NCBI GenBank assembly: GCA_001897515.1
Contig: MKTA01000019.1
Location: forward strand, 37,726-101,725
Length of the DNA: 64,000 nucleotides
Direction: 5' to 3'
DNA from: Bacteroidetes bacterium 41-46
Lineage (GTDB): Bacteria > Bacteroidota > Bacteroidia > Bacteroidales > UBA932
Positions 21,994 through 31,669 of this stretch are shown here, piece after piece (positions within the stretch are counted from its first letter, which is position 1; each line of letters starts with the position of its first letter). The position numbers and the translations under genes are program-made. The notes below the pieces were generated by a model. The model did no database searches. It saw only the letters and a list, made by a program, of their open reading frames with translations, and had not been told where the DNA came from.

Positions 21994-23784
21994 TTAAAAA
22001 CTGGATCTTTTTATATATGTTGTGTGTAGAAGCTTATGTGACTTCTCTCCCAGGGGTTTCCCCAAAAAATCTTTATAGATTTTAATTATTTCAGGGTTTT
22101 GATGAGATTTTCTCAATGGCATACCGACATCCTCGGCATAAATAGCCAAAGCTCTCCTCTTTCTGATCTCCGGATTTGTCGGAATTGGCTGACCTCCTCC
22201 ACCAAGGCACCCGCCCGGACAAGCCATAAACTCTACAAAGTGGTAATCTGCATCACCTTTTTTAATTGTATCCATTACAATTTTAGCATTGGCAAGTCCG
22301 TGGGCGACGGCGCATTTTAACTGCACCCCCTCCAGGAAAGACCACTCTTTAAGCGGATTATCAATTTTTATTGAAGCCTCTTTCAGCCCCTCCATTCCCC
22401 TGACAGGAGTTATATTCAGATTCTTAAATGGCACCTCTCTACCTGTAACCAGCTCATAGGCTGTTCTTAAAGCAGCCTCCATTACGCCACCTGTTGCGCC
22501 AAATATTACTCCGGCTCCTGTTGACTCTCCCATGAGCCGGTCAAAATGCATATCGGGCAATCTTAAAAAGTCTATTCCCGCCTGTTTTATCATTATTGCC
22601 AACTCTCTTGTTGTAAGAACATAGTCAACATCTCTGAACCCGCTATCTCTCATTTCAGGACGGGCAGCCTCAAATTTCTTGGCAGTGCAAGGCATTATCG
22701 ATACCGATACAATTTTTGAGGGATCAATCTTCTTCGCCTTTGCATAATATGTTTTAACAAGTGCCCCGAACATTTGCTGGGGAGATTTGCAGGATGAGAG
22801 GTGATTCAGGAAATCTGGGTAGAGATGTTCAATGAATTTTATCCATCCAGGCGAACATGATGTGGCCATTGGAAGTTTAACATCCCCTCTCTTCTCAACT
22901 ATGACCTCCTTTAGCCTTCTAAGTAACTCGCTCCCCTCCTCCATTATGGTGAGGTCTGCAGTAAAATCAGTATCCATAACTGCGTGGAAGCCCAGTCTTT
23001 TGAGAGCTGAGACCATTTTGCCCGTTACCCGCTCTCCGGGGTCAAACCCAAGCTCTTCACCAAGGCCAACCCTTACTGCCGGTGCAGTTTGTACAATTAC
23101 AAACTTCTCTTTGTCTGCAAGTGCACTCCATACATCTTCTATATAGTTCCTTTCAGTAAGCGCACCTGTTGGGCAATGGTTCACACACTGTCCACAGTTT
23201 GTGCACACGACATCGTTCATTGACTTCTCAAAGAATGTAGTAATCTGTGCATGCTCTCCCTTATAGGACATTGTAAGGGCATTTACGCTTTGTAGTTCGG
23301 CACAGGTTCTAACGCATCTCTGGCAACGTATGCATTTGCTGTCATCTTTGATAATAGAGGGCGAGAAGTTATCAATCGTATAATTTCTGAAAGGCACCAG
23401 ATCCAGGAAGTCCTGGGTCATAATTTTATAGTCAGAGGCCAGTTTTTGAAGCTCGCAGTTACCGTTTCTGTAGCAACTTGTACAGTCAGCATTATGTTCC
23501 GAGAGCAGAAGCTCAATTATATGCTTTCTTGCATTCCTCACCTTAAGAGTGTTTGTGAGCACCTCCATGCCATCTTCGCAAGGAGTGGCGCATGCTGCAG
23601 CAAGCCTCTTCTGACCAGCTATCTCAATTACGCAAACGCGGCAGTTTCCGGCTACGCAGAGATCTTTATGGTAGCAAAGTGTTGGGATTATAACTCCCGA
23701 TTGGTTTGCCGCATCCAGTATAGAAGTCCCCGGGGAGACCTCTTTGGTCTCACCGTTAATTGTGATCTTGATTCTCTTTTCCAT
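21994..23784 (-). CDS. [FeFe]-hydrogenase catalytic subunit, set 2
   Basis: 596 aa; EHNADCTSCYRNGNCELQ; CIRCQRCVRTC/CTNCGQCVNHCP; TSCSPGW, MPCTAKKFE, EFMACPGGCLGGGGQP. Confidence 0.93.
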   Translation of the reverse strand: MEKRIKITINGETKEVSPGTSILDAANQSGVIIPTLCYHKDLCVAGNCRVCVIEIAGQKRLAAACATPCEDGMEVLTNTLKVRNARKHIIELLLSEHNADCTSCYRNGNCELQKLASDYKIMTQDFLDLVPFRNYTIDNFSPSIIKDDSKCIRCQRCVRTCAELQSVNALTMSYKGEHAQITTFFEKSMNDVVCTNCGQCVNHCPTGALTERNYIEDVWSALADKEKFVIVQTAPAVRVGLGEELGFDPGERVTGKMVSALKRLGFHAVMDTDFTADLTIMEEGSELLRRLKEVIVEKRGDVKLPMATSCSPGWIKFIEHLYPDFLNHLSSCKSPQQMFGALVKTYYAKAKKIDPSKIVSVSIMPCTAKKFEAARPEMRDSGFRDVDYVLTTRELAIMIKQAGIDFLRLPDMHFDRLMGESTGAGVIFGATGGVMEAALRTAYELVTGREVPFKNLNITPVRGMEGLKEASIKIDNPLKEWSFLEGVQLKCAVAHGLANAKIVMDTIKKGDADYHFVEFMACPGGCLGGGGQPIPTNPEIRKRRALAIYAEDVGMPLRKSHQNPEIIKIYKDFLGKPLGEKSHKLLHTTYIKRSSF

Positions 23785-23801
23785 CTTTTAATGCTTTGAG
23801 A

Positions 23802-24986
23802 TCAGTATATCATCTCCTCTCTGAAGTTCTCAACTATTGATGAGAAGGAGTTGGCAACGGACTGGCCAAGTCCGCATTTAGCAGTATAGGTCATAGTCTC
23901 GGCAAGCTTAAGCAGCTTGTCCAGATACGCCGCATTTTTCTCTCCGCGCTTCACAGCCTTAATTCCCTTAAGTAACTGCTGGCATCCAACCCGGCATGGG
24001 GTGCACTGCCCGCAAGACTCCTCTGCAAAGAAGTTAAGATAGTTATCAAGTACATTGTACATTGATCTGGAGCTGTTGAAAAGCATCATAGAACCCCCGG
24101 TGGGAAGGGATATCCCCACAAGTCTGCCCTGGAATCCAATTGTTGTCTCAGGAAACCTCTTTCTTGGCACAAGGAAGCCCGATGCTCCGCCCACCTGTAC
24201 AGCCTTTGTGTCATCGTCCCCAAACTCCTCAACAAAATCCACAAGGCTCATACCCAGTTCAAGCTCGTAAATACCGGGCTTTGGGGTATCTCCGGATACT
24301 GAAAAGAGTTTTGTACCTCGTGAGAACTGAACACCCAAATCATAAAACCTTTTGGAGCCGTATTTAAAGATTGTGTAGGTGTGAGCGAGAGTCTCCACAT
24401 TGTTTATAACTGTCGGCTTATTCATGTACCCGCTAGACGACGGGAAAGGAGGCTTATTTCTAGGCTCTCCTCTCTTCCCCTCCATGGACTCAAAAAGGGC
24501 GGTCTCCTCTCCGCAAATGTAGGCTCCTGAGCCCATAAAAATTGATATTGAAAAATCAAAGCCAATTTTTCTGCAGTAACGTTCAAATTCATCTATTGCA
24601 CTCTGCAAATTATCCTTTAAGAAAAAATACTCTCCTCTTAAATAGATAAATCCTTTTTTGGCTCCAATAACGTATGCGCAGACAGCAATAGCAGTAAGAA
24701 CCTTAAACGGAACCCTTGATAAGATCTCCCTGTCTTTGAAAGTTCCCGGTTCTCCCTCGTCTGCGTTACAGATCACAAATTTCTCATCTGCCTTTATCTC
24801 AGATGATATTTTCCACTTCAGGCCGGTTGGAAATCCGGCTCCTCCGCGCCCCTTCAACTCAGAACTTATAAGCTCATTTATAAGCTCATTAGCCGTTCTG
24901 TTAAGGTTCTTCTTTAATACATCTTCCCAGTCGTTGTCACTTTTGAAGATGAAGTCAGCTCTTTTAAGTAGATGAGACGTTGACAT
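23802..24986 (-). CDS. Minimal NuoF/HydB-like flavin/Fe-S subunit, set 2
   Basis: ELKGRGGAGFPTGLKW, CNADEGEPGTFKDRE, ESCGQCTPCRVG; ends at FREEMIY. Start set at MSTSHLLKRAD (24986) behind GGAGG rather than the track start at 25004. Confidence 0.88.
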   Translation of the reverse strand: MSTSHLLKRADFIFKSDNDWEDVLKKNLNRTANELINELISSELKGRGGAGFPTGLKWKISSEIKADEKFVICNADEGEPGTFKDREILSRVPFKVLTAIAVCAYVIGAKKGFIYLRGEYFFLKDNLQSAIDEFERYCRKIGFDFSISIFMGSGAYICGEETALFESMEGKRGEPRNKPPFPSSSGYMNKPTVINNVETLAHTYTIFKYGSKRFYDLGVQFSRGTKLFSVSGDTPKPGIYELELGMSLVDFVEEFGDDDTKAVQVGGASGFLVPRKRFPETTIGFQGRLVGISLPTGGSMMLFNSSRSMYNVLDNYLNFFAEESCGQCTPCRVGCQQLLKGIKAVKRGEKNAAYLDKLLKLAETMTYTAKCGLGQSVANSFSSIVENFREEMIY

Positions 24987-25467
24987 TTTTTGTCCCTCCC
25001 CCATTACTGTTTATGTAACTGGTGAGAATATCCCGAACCTTTTCGGGAGTCAATTCAGTGTACACTTCATTGTTGATAAGCATTGCCGGAGCCTTGTGGC
25101 AGAATCCAAGGCAATTTGTCTGAAGCAATGAGAAGTTCCCGTCCGGAGTTGTCTCCCCAACCTTTATCTTCAGCATCTCCTGAATAGCAAGAAGGATCTG
25201 ATTTTCACCCTTCATAGAGCAGGTTATGGTTTTACAAAGCCGGATAATGTATTTGCCCATCTTCTTGTATTCAAGAAATGAATAGAATGTTGCAGTCCCG
25301 TAAACCTCTGCAGCGGGCAAATCAAGTTCTCGTGCAATCTGGGTCATTGAGTACTCAGAGAGATATTTTTCCTGTTCTACGACTCCCTGTAATATTGGCA
25401 ACAGACTGCTCCTTTCGCGTCCATGCCTTTCGGCCAGGCGCCTGATTAAATCACTTATTGGTTCCAT
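24964..25467 (-). CDS. NuoE/HydC-like [2Fe-2S] subunit, set 2
   Basis: 167 aa; CKTITC...CLGFC ligand pattern; first gene of the minus-strand cluster. Confidence 0.9.
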   Translation of the reverse strand: MEPISDLIRRLAERHGRERSSLLPILQGVVEQEKYLSEYSMTQIARELDLPAAEVYGTATFYSFLEYKKMGKYIIRLCKTITCSMKGENQILLAIQEMLKIKVGETTPDGNFSLLQTNCLGFCHKAPAMLINNEVYTELTPEKVRDILTSYINSNGGGTKNVNVSST

Positions 25468-25725
25468 TCCTCTGGTTTTGAATGTTTAAACTTGAGACGG
25501 AGACACAAATAACAAAAGGGCAAGTAAATTTATAAAAAATTAACAAAACATTAACTATCAATTACAATTATATATCAAACAAAGGGGCCTTCAGTTACAA
25601 AGTGTAATTAAAAAGTTTATTTTATTAATCAAAAGAGAAAGATCTATTATTTAAAAATATTCTATAGGGTATCTGCAGGGTTGTTCGTCTTGATGTCAGA
25701 AGGGACAAACTAAAAAACAAAAAAG

Positions 25726-26991
25726 ATGAAAACAATAATCAGACAAATGGCGGGACTGGCGATTGCCATTTTGATGCTTGCTCAGCAAAATATCGGCTGG
25801 GCTCAGTCAGAGAGAGACTACTATACAATAAGCGGTGTTGTAAAAGAGAAACTATCTCAAAAGAAGCTTGAGTATGCTGTAGTAGCACTTAAGGGTTCAA
25901 AAGTTGGAACCATTGCAAACGCAAATGGAGAATTTTCTATAAAGGTAAAGGGGAATAGCGGAGCAAAAGCTGTTGTATTCTCACACCTGGGATACTCTAA
26001 TTACGAACTGCCTATTGACGGTAAAGATATGAGTGATGTTGTCATCTACCTGGAGCAGAAATCCAGTCAGCTTGATCCGGTTACAATTCTTGGAATGGAT
26101 GGGAAGGGGCTGGTTGAGCTCGCAATGGAGAGGGTAGAGAGAAATTATCCATCTTCAAAAAACGCACTATCAGGATTCTACAGAGAGACCGTTAAGAAGA
26201 GAAGAAGCTATATCAATGTTTCGGAAGCGGTTGTGGACATTTACAAAACTCCATATATGGAGGGTGTTGAGAGAGATGCCGTGCAAGTTTACAAAGGTCG
26301 CAAGCTTGTTAGTCCGGATCCAAAGGACACACTAATGGTTAAGCTTCTTGGAGGGCCAAACCTCTCAATATACCTTGATGTCGTTAAGAACCCTGATCTT
26401 ATTCTCAGCAGAGAGAACCTTGATCTGTACAGCTTCAGAATTGAGGAATCAGTAACAATTGGAGAGAGACCTCACTATGTGGTGAGCTTCCAGCCACAGG
26501 TTATCATGCCATACGCTCTCTACAGTGGTAAACTATTTATTGACAAAGGAAACTATACATTCTCAAGAGCTGAGTTCAAACTCAGTATGTCCGACAGGAA
26601 TAAAGCCACACAAGCCATTCTAAAGAGAAAGCCTTTTGGGATGCACTTTAAACCTGAAGAGGTATCATTCCTGGTAACATACAGACAAGAGGGCAATATG
26701 GCGCTGCTTCACTACATCAGAAGCGAGATTAACTTCAAGTGTGACTGGAAAAAGAGACTATTCTCAACAAGTTACTCAATTGTCTCTGAAACTGTTGTTA
26801 CAGACAGCAACTTTGATGACGCCAAGAGAATACCACTAAGAGTTGCTTTCAAAGACAATCAATCCCTTTCAGATAAAGTATCAAACTTTGTAGATAAGGA
26901 TTTTTGGGAGGATTACAATATAATTGAGCCTGAGGAGTCACTTGAGAACGCAGTTGAAAAACTGAGAAAGGCAATAAATTCAAGAAAATAA
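25726..26991 (+). CDS. Secreted CarboxypepD_reg-like domain protein
   Basis: Signal peptide; YYTISGVVKEKLSQKKLEYAVVALKGSKVGTIANANGEFSIKV; C-terminal half resembles the 28432 product. Confidence 0.75.
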   Translation: MKTIIRQMAGLAIAILMLAQQNIGWAQSERDYYTISGVVKEKLSQKKLEYAVVALKGSKVGTIANANGEFSIKVKGNSGAKAVVFSHLGYSNYELPIDGKDMSDVVIYLEQKSSQLDPVTILGMDGKGLVELAMERVERNYPSSKNALSGFYRETVKKRRSYINVSEAVVDIYKTPYMEGVERDAVQVYKGRKLVSPDPKDTLMVKLLGGPNLSIYLDVVKNPDLILSRENLDLYSFRIEESVTIGERPHYVVSFQPQVIMPYALYSGKLFIDKGNYTFSRAEFKLSMSDRNKATQAILKRKPFGMHFKPEEVSFLVTYRQEGNMALLHYIRSEINFKCDWKKRLFSTSYSIVSETVVTDSNFDDAKRIPLRVAFKDNQSLSDKVSNFVDKDFWEDYNIIEPEESLENAVEKLRKAINSRK

Positions 26992-27036
26992 TTGTTCATT
27001 TTTAGTAAATTTGGAGGTTAATTTTAAAATCCAAAC

Positions 27037-27579
27037 ATGATTAGCGATCTGCTACTGTTAATCAGAACAAGGGAGGGGGATGTAAAAAGTTTTGAAATTC
27101 TTTTCAAGAGCTATTATCTCCCCCTTTTAAACTATTCAGCAACAATTACAGGCAGACGAGAGATTTCAGAGGAGATAGTACAGGAATTGTTCTACAATTT
27201 ATGGCGTGAGAGGGAGCGGCTAAGCATAACAAAAAGTATTAAGAGCTATCTTTACAATTCAATTCGCAACAGATCCATTGATTACTGCAGAAGAAGAAAA
27301 TTTGAGGAGAATTCATCAGATATACTGGAGAATATTAGTTCAGGCACATCATGGGAGAGCCCCCAGGAGAGGGCTGAGGCCGGAGAGATGGAGAGAATTA
27401 TTAATCGCATACTTGCAAGGATGCCTGCTAGAAGAAGAGATATCTTCATGATGAACAGGGAGGGGAACAAAAAGTACGAAGAGATTGCCGCCATCCTCTC
27501 CTTATCAGTAAAAACAGTAGAGGCGGAGATGGCGAAAGCCCTAAAGGTGTTAAGAAAAGAGACAGGATACAGACGATGA
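27037..27579 (+). CDS. ECF-family RNA polymerase sigma factor
   Basis: 180 aa; region 2-like EEIVQELFYNLWRERERL; region 4-like KYEEIAAILSLSVKTVEAEMAKALKVLRK. Confidence 0.88.
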   Translation: MISDLLLLIRTREGDVKSFEILFKSYYLPLLNYSATITGRREISEEIVQELFYNLWRERERLSITKSIKSYLYNSIRNRSIDYCRRRKFEENSSDILENISSGTSWESPQERAEAGEMERIINRILARMPARRRDIFMMNREGNKKYEEIAAILSLSVKTVEAEMAKALKVLRKETGYRR

Positions 27580-28421
27580 AAAGAGAATTATCAAACGAGG
27601 AGAGGTTAATGACCGACAAAGCCTGGGGTAGGCTTAAAGAGAGGCTAGAGAGAGATGGTCTTCTGGAGGAGCCTGTTACCAGACAAAACCACAGGACAGC
27701 ATATGCCTTAGCAATAGCTGCAATGTTTATACTAATGGTAACAGCCGGTCTGCTGTTTACCGGCCAGAAAGAGGAGCCCATTGACACACTAACAGCCCGA
27801 CTGTTCAACGACACACCAGGCACTACCTATGTTTCAAAACTGGATGACGGATCTGTAATATATCTTTCAGAGAACACAACTGTCAAACATTCAGACCTTG
27901 TCTCGGAACCTACCAGAGAGATTACTCTTGAAGGAGAGGCATTTTTTGATATTCGCAGAGATGCGTCAAAACCATTTGTTATTAACGCCGGAGACTCAAA
28001 AATAGAGGTTCTCGGGACCTCTTTTGAAGTTGCCTGCAAATCCGGGGAGACAGTTCTCTCGGTTAAGACAGGCCTGGTTAGAATAACACAGATAAGCACC
28101 GGTAAAGCCATGTTGGTTAAAGAGGGGGAGAGAGCAATTGCAGATGCAGGAGGAATAAAGATTCAATCTCTGGGAGAGTATGAGGGATTTAAGAAATATA
28201 AATCAAAAATGCACTTCAAGGATGAATCACTGGGCAATATCTCAGAAATCATAAACCGAAACTTCACAGAAACAGAGATAATTCTTGACCCCGCTATTTC
28301 TGGCAGAGAGTTAACGGCCACCTTCTCTGAAGATAATCCTGAAGCTATGGTAAGGTTAATCTGCAGCGCACTTAACTTAAATTATACTATTGAGGGCAGA
28401 GTTATAAAAATAGGTACATAA
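27576..28421 (+). CDS. FecR-family anti-sigma factor
   Basis: One TM segment; FecR core TREITLEGEAFFDIRRDASKPFVINAGDSKIEVLGTSFEV; ATGA overlap with the sigma gene. Confidence 0.9.
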   Translation: MKRELSNEERLMTDKAWGRLKERLERDGLLEEPVTRQNHRTAYALAIAAMFILMVTAGLLFTGQKEEPIDTLTARLFNDTPGTTYVSKLDDGSVIYLSENTTVKHSDLVSEPTREITLEGEAFFDIRRDASKPFVINAGDSKIEVLGTSFEVACKSGETVLSVKTGLVRITQISTGKAMLVKEGERAIADAGGIKIQSLGEYEGFKKYKSKMHFKDESLGNISEIINRNFTETEIILDPAISGRELTATFSEDNPEAMVRLICSALNLNYTIEGRVIKIGT

Positions 28422-28431
28422 AGCTCTCCTG

Positions 28432-29949
28432 ATGAAAAAACAGTTGACAAGATTAGTAATGCTCACAGCTATTTCATTATTTGCTGCGAGCATATCTTTT
28501 GCTCAATCTGGCATAGATGGTGAAAAATTCAGAACAAGGCAGATAAGAGGGAGCACATACGATCTGCTAAACAGCATCTCAACAAAAACCGGCCTCATGT
28601 TTATCTATGACAGCAAGTTGATTGACAACAAAAGGAGGTCAAAACTTGACGCGGGAGAGTACACAATAGAGGAGGCGGTAAAGAGTATTACCGGCAACAG
28701 CCAATTGAAAATCAAAAGAGATGGCAACCACATACTGGTTTTCAAAGAGATGGCTCCGGAAAAAAGACCAGAGGATATACTATACAATGGAGAACGCTTC
28801 ATACAGATAGAGGGCAGGGTCACCGACAGGCACAGCGGAGAGCCCATAATGTTCGTTACGGTCAACCCCGAGGGGTGTTCAATAGGAACAGTTACAAACC
28901 AGGAGGGCCAATTCAGACTTACTATTCCAGACTCCCTTTCAGAAAGAGCGATATCATTCTCATCAATGGGATACGAAAAGAGAAAAATCTCTGCAAGTTT
29001 ACTGACACAAGGAGGCGCCACAATTGAGATGATGCAGAGTGTGATACCTCTTCAGGAGGTCATAATTAAGGTTATTGACCCGGCTACAGTGCTGTCTGAG
29101 GCGCTTAGGAGAAGAGGTGCAAACTATAGCCCATCACCAATTAATATTACAGGATTCTTCCGAGAGGGCACCGAGTTCAAGGGAAATCTCAGTCTAAGTG
29201 AAGCGGTTATAAAAATATATAAAACAGGCTTCTCCCCAACACTTACTACCGATCAGGTGAAATTGCTTAAAATGAGGAAAATTACCAACATGGAGGGCCG
29301 GGACACCATAGTAGCCAAACTTAGATCCTCACTTAATGCAGTCCTGTTGCTTGACATAATGAAACACCCGCCGGATTTTCTGGAGAGAGTAGGGATGAAC
29401 TATTACAATTTCACACATACTGGTGTAACAGAAATTGATGAGAGAAGAGTCTATATATTTTCATTTGTACAGAGAGATGAGATAGTTGAGGCACTCTTCA
29501 AAGGAGATCTGTATATTGATGCAGAGAACAGTGCCCTGGTAAAGGCAGTATTTGAGGTCAATCCAAATCATATCAGAAAATTTTCAGACAATCTGATAGT
29601 AAAGAGAAGCAAAACTCACGAAGTCATCCCCGTTAAAGCCTCTTATGAAGTCTCCTACAAACAATTCAGAGGCTACTACCACATAAGCCATGTAAGAGGA
29701 GACCTAAACTTCAAGATCAGAAAAAAGGGGCGCCTCTTCACATCTCCCCTCCACCTCTGGTTTGAGATGGCAAATTGCAGAACCGATACTGAAAATGTGG
29801 AGCGCTTCCTTTCAGATGAAAGACTCTCCACAAGAGACATTTTCTCAGATGTCCAGTTCACATATGACCCCAACTTCTGGGAGCACTTTAATATAATAAT
29901 TCCGGAAAAAAAGATTGAAGAGATTATCAGGGAGTATAATTTCCGTTAA
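28432..29949 (+). CDS. STN + CarboxypepD_reg-like domain secreted protein, no TonB barrel
   Basis: 505 aa; STN-like STYDLLNSISTKTGLMFIYDSKLI; FIQIEGRVTDRHSGEPIMFVTVNPEGCSIGTVTNQEGQFRL; too short for a barrel. Confidence 0.78.
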   Translation: MKKQLTRLVMLTAISLFAASISFAQSGIDGEKFRTRQIRGSTYDLLNSISTKTGLMFIYDSKLIDNKRRSKLDAGEYTIEEAVKSITGNSQLKIKRDGNHILVFKEMAPEKRPEDILYNGERFIQIEGRVTDRHSGEPIMFVTVNPEGCSIGTVTNQEGQFRLTIPDSLSERAISFSSMGYEKRKISASLLTQGGATIEMMQSVIPLQEVIIKVIDPATVLSEALRRRGANYSPSPINITGFFREGTEFKGNLSLSEAVIKIYKTGFSPTLTTDQVKLLKMRKITNMEGRDTIVAKLRSSLNAVLLLDIMKHPPDFLERVGMNYYNFTHTGVTEIDERRVYIFSFVQRDEIVEALFKGDLYIDAENSALVKAVFEVNPNHIRKFSDNLIVKRSKTHEVIPVKASYEVSYKQFRGYYHISHVRGDLNFKIRKKGRLFTSPLHLWFEMANCRTDTENVERFLSDERLSTRDIFSDVQFTYDPNFWEHFNIIIPEKKIEEIIREYNFR

Positions 29950-29960
29950 CAATTATTTTA

Positions 29961-30785
29961 TTACGGCGTTTTCAACCCGGTAAAATTATCTTTGAGAATT
30001 ATATATATGGCAGCAGCGTCATCTGAAGAGACCCGACCGGCCCATCTGACAAAGAATGCCAGCATTGATTTTTCAATATCCGTAAGGTTTATCAGGTTTT
30101 TATTATTTTTCACTAACAGCACTCTGCATAATGCACAAAAGGGGTAGGCAAATGCCGGGAAATAGCTGTGACTGTCCGGATGTTCATAATAGTAACCGGT
30201 TAGTGAAACTATACTTCTTGATAACCTGTCCAGCTGCTCAACGCTCATTTTTGGAGTAAAAAACTCAGTGCTTAGAAGTAGTTCAAGATAATTTCTGTCC
30301 ATAAAAGAGTTGACATTACCAATCTCACCTTTAAACAACATAGTCTTTGCCTCCATAACATCAGGCTTCAGATTTTCATATAGCTTAAGCAATGCCCCCG
30401 CACCATATTTTCTTTTAGCAAGTTCAGTCAGCCCGTTATAATTCTCAATAACATAGAGTATCCCGTCATAAGGTGAAGTTTGCGGAGTGTCCCAGACAAT
30501 ATAGTCCCATCTTAACGGGTAATACATACAGGTATGTGAGAGCCCCTCAGTTGTTAATTTGGACATAGCCTCATCCGGAATCTGAAATGTATCAATCCTT
30601 TGCTGATAGTTTTCAAACCTGTCCCAGTAATTTGGTTCCTCACAAAATCCATAATTATATACATATCCTGTGAATTTCCCGTCAACGACATCCCTATCCA
30701 GCGATTCGCCCTCGGCCAGAGGCTTTTCGCAAGAAAATAGTAGCACTATTACGGCAGAAAGAACAGCTATAAATTTTTTCATCAA
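29961..30785 (-). CDS. Hypothetical lipoprotein
   Basis: Lipobox-like MKKFIAVLSAVIVLLFSCEKP; 274 aa, no family recognised. Confidence 0.65.
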   Translation of the reverse strand: MMKKFIAVLSAVIVLLFSCEKPLAEGESLDRDVVDGKFTGYVYNYGFCEEPNYWDRFENYQQRIDTFQIPDEAMSKLTTEGLSHTCMYYPLRWDYIVWDTPQTSPYDGILYVIENYNGLTELAKRKYGAGALLKLYENLKPDVMEAKTMLFKGEIGNVNSFMDRNYLELLLSTEFFTPKMSVEQLDRLSRSIVSLTGYYYEHPDSHSYFPAFAYPFCALCRVLLVKNNKNLINLTDIEKSMLAFFVRWAGRVSSDDAAAIYIILKDNFTGLKTP

Positions 30786-31030
30786 TTGAATATTAACAAC
30801 GTAAAGTTAACAATTATAATTATCCACACTTTTTATTAAAAGATATGTTGCTGAATGTCAAGCAGAGTAATGAAACTCGTGCTTTATAAATTAAAATTAA
30901 AATATTTCTCTAAATTTTTGGTTAACAAATAGTTGGAAATTGAGAAAAATGTAATAACTTTATTTTATAAATGTATTAATAGTTATTTCGTAAACACTAT
31001 TATAAAGACACTTCTTAACAATTAAGCTAT

Positions 31031-31435
31031 ATGAAAAAAATATTTATTTTATTAGTCGCTATTATAACTCTTATGAGTTGCAGCAAAGAAGACCAACAGG
31101 GGACAACTCTTGAATTAAAGATTACAAAACAACCTGTATTTACACAAAGTACATCTGTTGTTTCATCTTCTTTTACCGGTACAATTATTGGATTACAACA
31201 ACCTGTAACTGTAATTATTGAGTGGTTTGTTGAATCACCCTTTCAGGAAAACCCGATGCATGTTTCAACACAACTCGTTACATTTAACGAAGGAACTTCA
31301 GTAGCAAAAGAAACAGTAAATCCTGTTAAAGATCCTTATAATTCAAATCCCACTTATTACTGGGTTAGATTTAGTTGGTCTGATAGCAATGGAATTCAAT
31401 ACGTTGTAAGCGAAAAAGTATATTGTAAAAAATAA
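31031..31435 (+). CDS. Small hypothetical lipoprotein
   Basis: MKKIFILLVAIITLMSCSKED lipobox; 134 aa; followed by a terminator. Confidence 0.65.
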   Translation: MKKIFILLVAIITLMSCSKEDQQGTTLELKITKQPVFTQSTSVVSSSFTGTIIGLQQPVTVIIEWFVESPFQENPMHVSTQLVTFNEGTSVAKETVNPVKDPYNSNPTYYWVRFSWSDSNGIQYVVSEKVYCKK

Positions 31436-31464
31436 CGCTCTTACTATAAAACTGACTAAATATA

Positions 31465-31500
31465 AAAACACTTGACCTAACTCTCGGCAGGTGTTTTTTT
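31465..31500 (+). terminator. Rho-independent terminator after the 31031 lipoprotein gene
   Basis: AAAACACTTG (31465-31474) pairs with CAGGTGTTTT (31488-31497), with one wobble, in a T-run. Confidence 0.75.
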
Positions 31501-31669
31501 GTGTTTAAAATCTCAAGTGAACTAAGAGTCTTTGACTAGAATTTTCTCCATGAATTTTCATCTTTCCGAGTATTATTCTGCATCCTTTTCATTGTGTGAA
31601 CAGCAATTCATACAGATTTGAGTGGTGCTTCGCCATGTTATGCCATTCGGCAGTCGATTTGTTCCGGCC

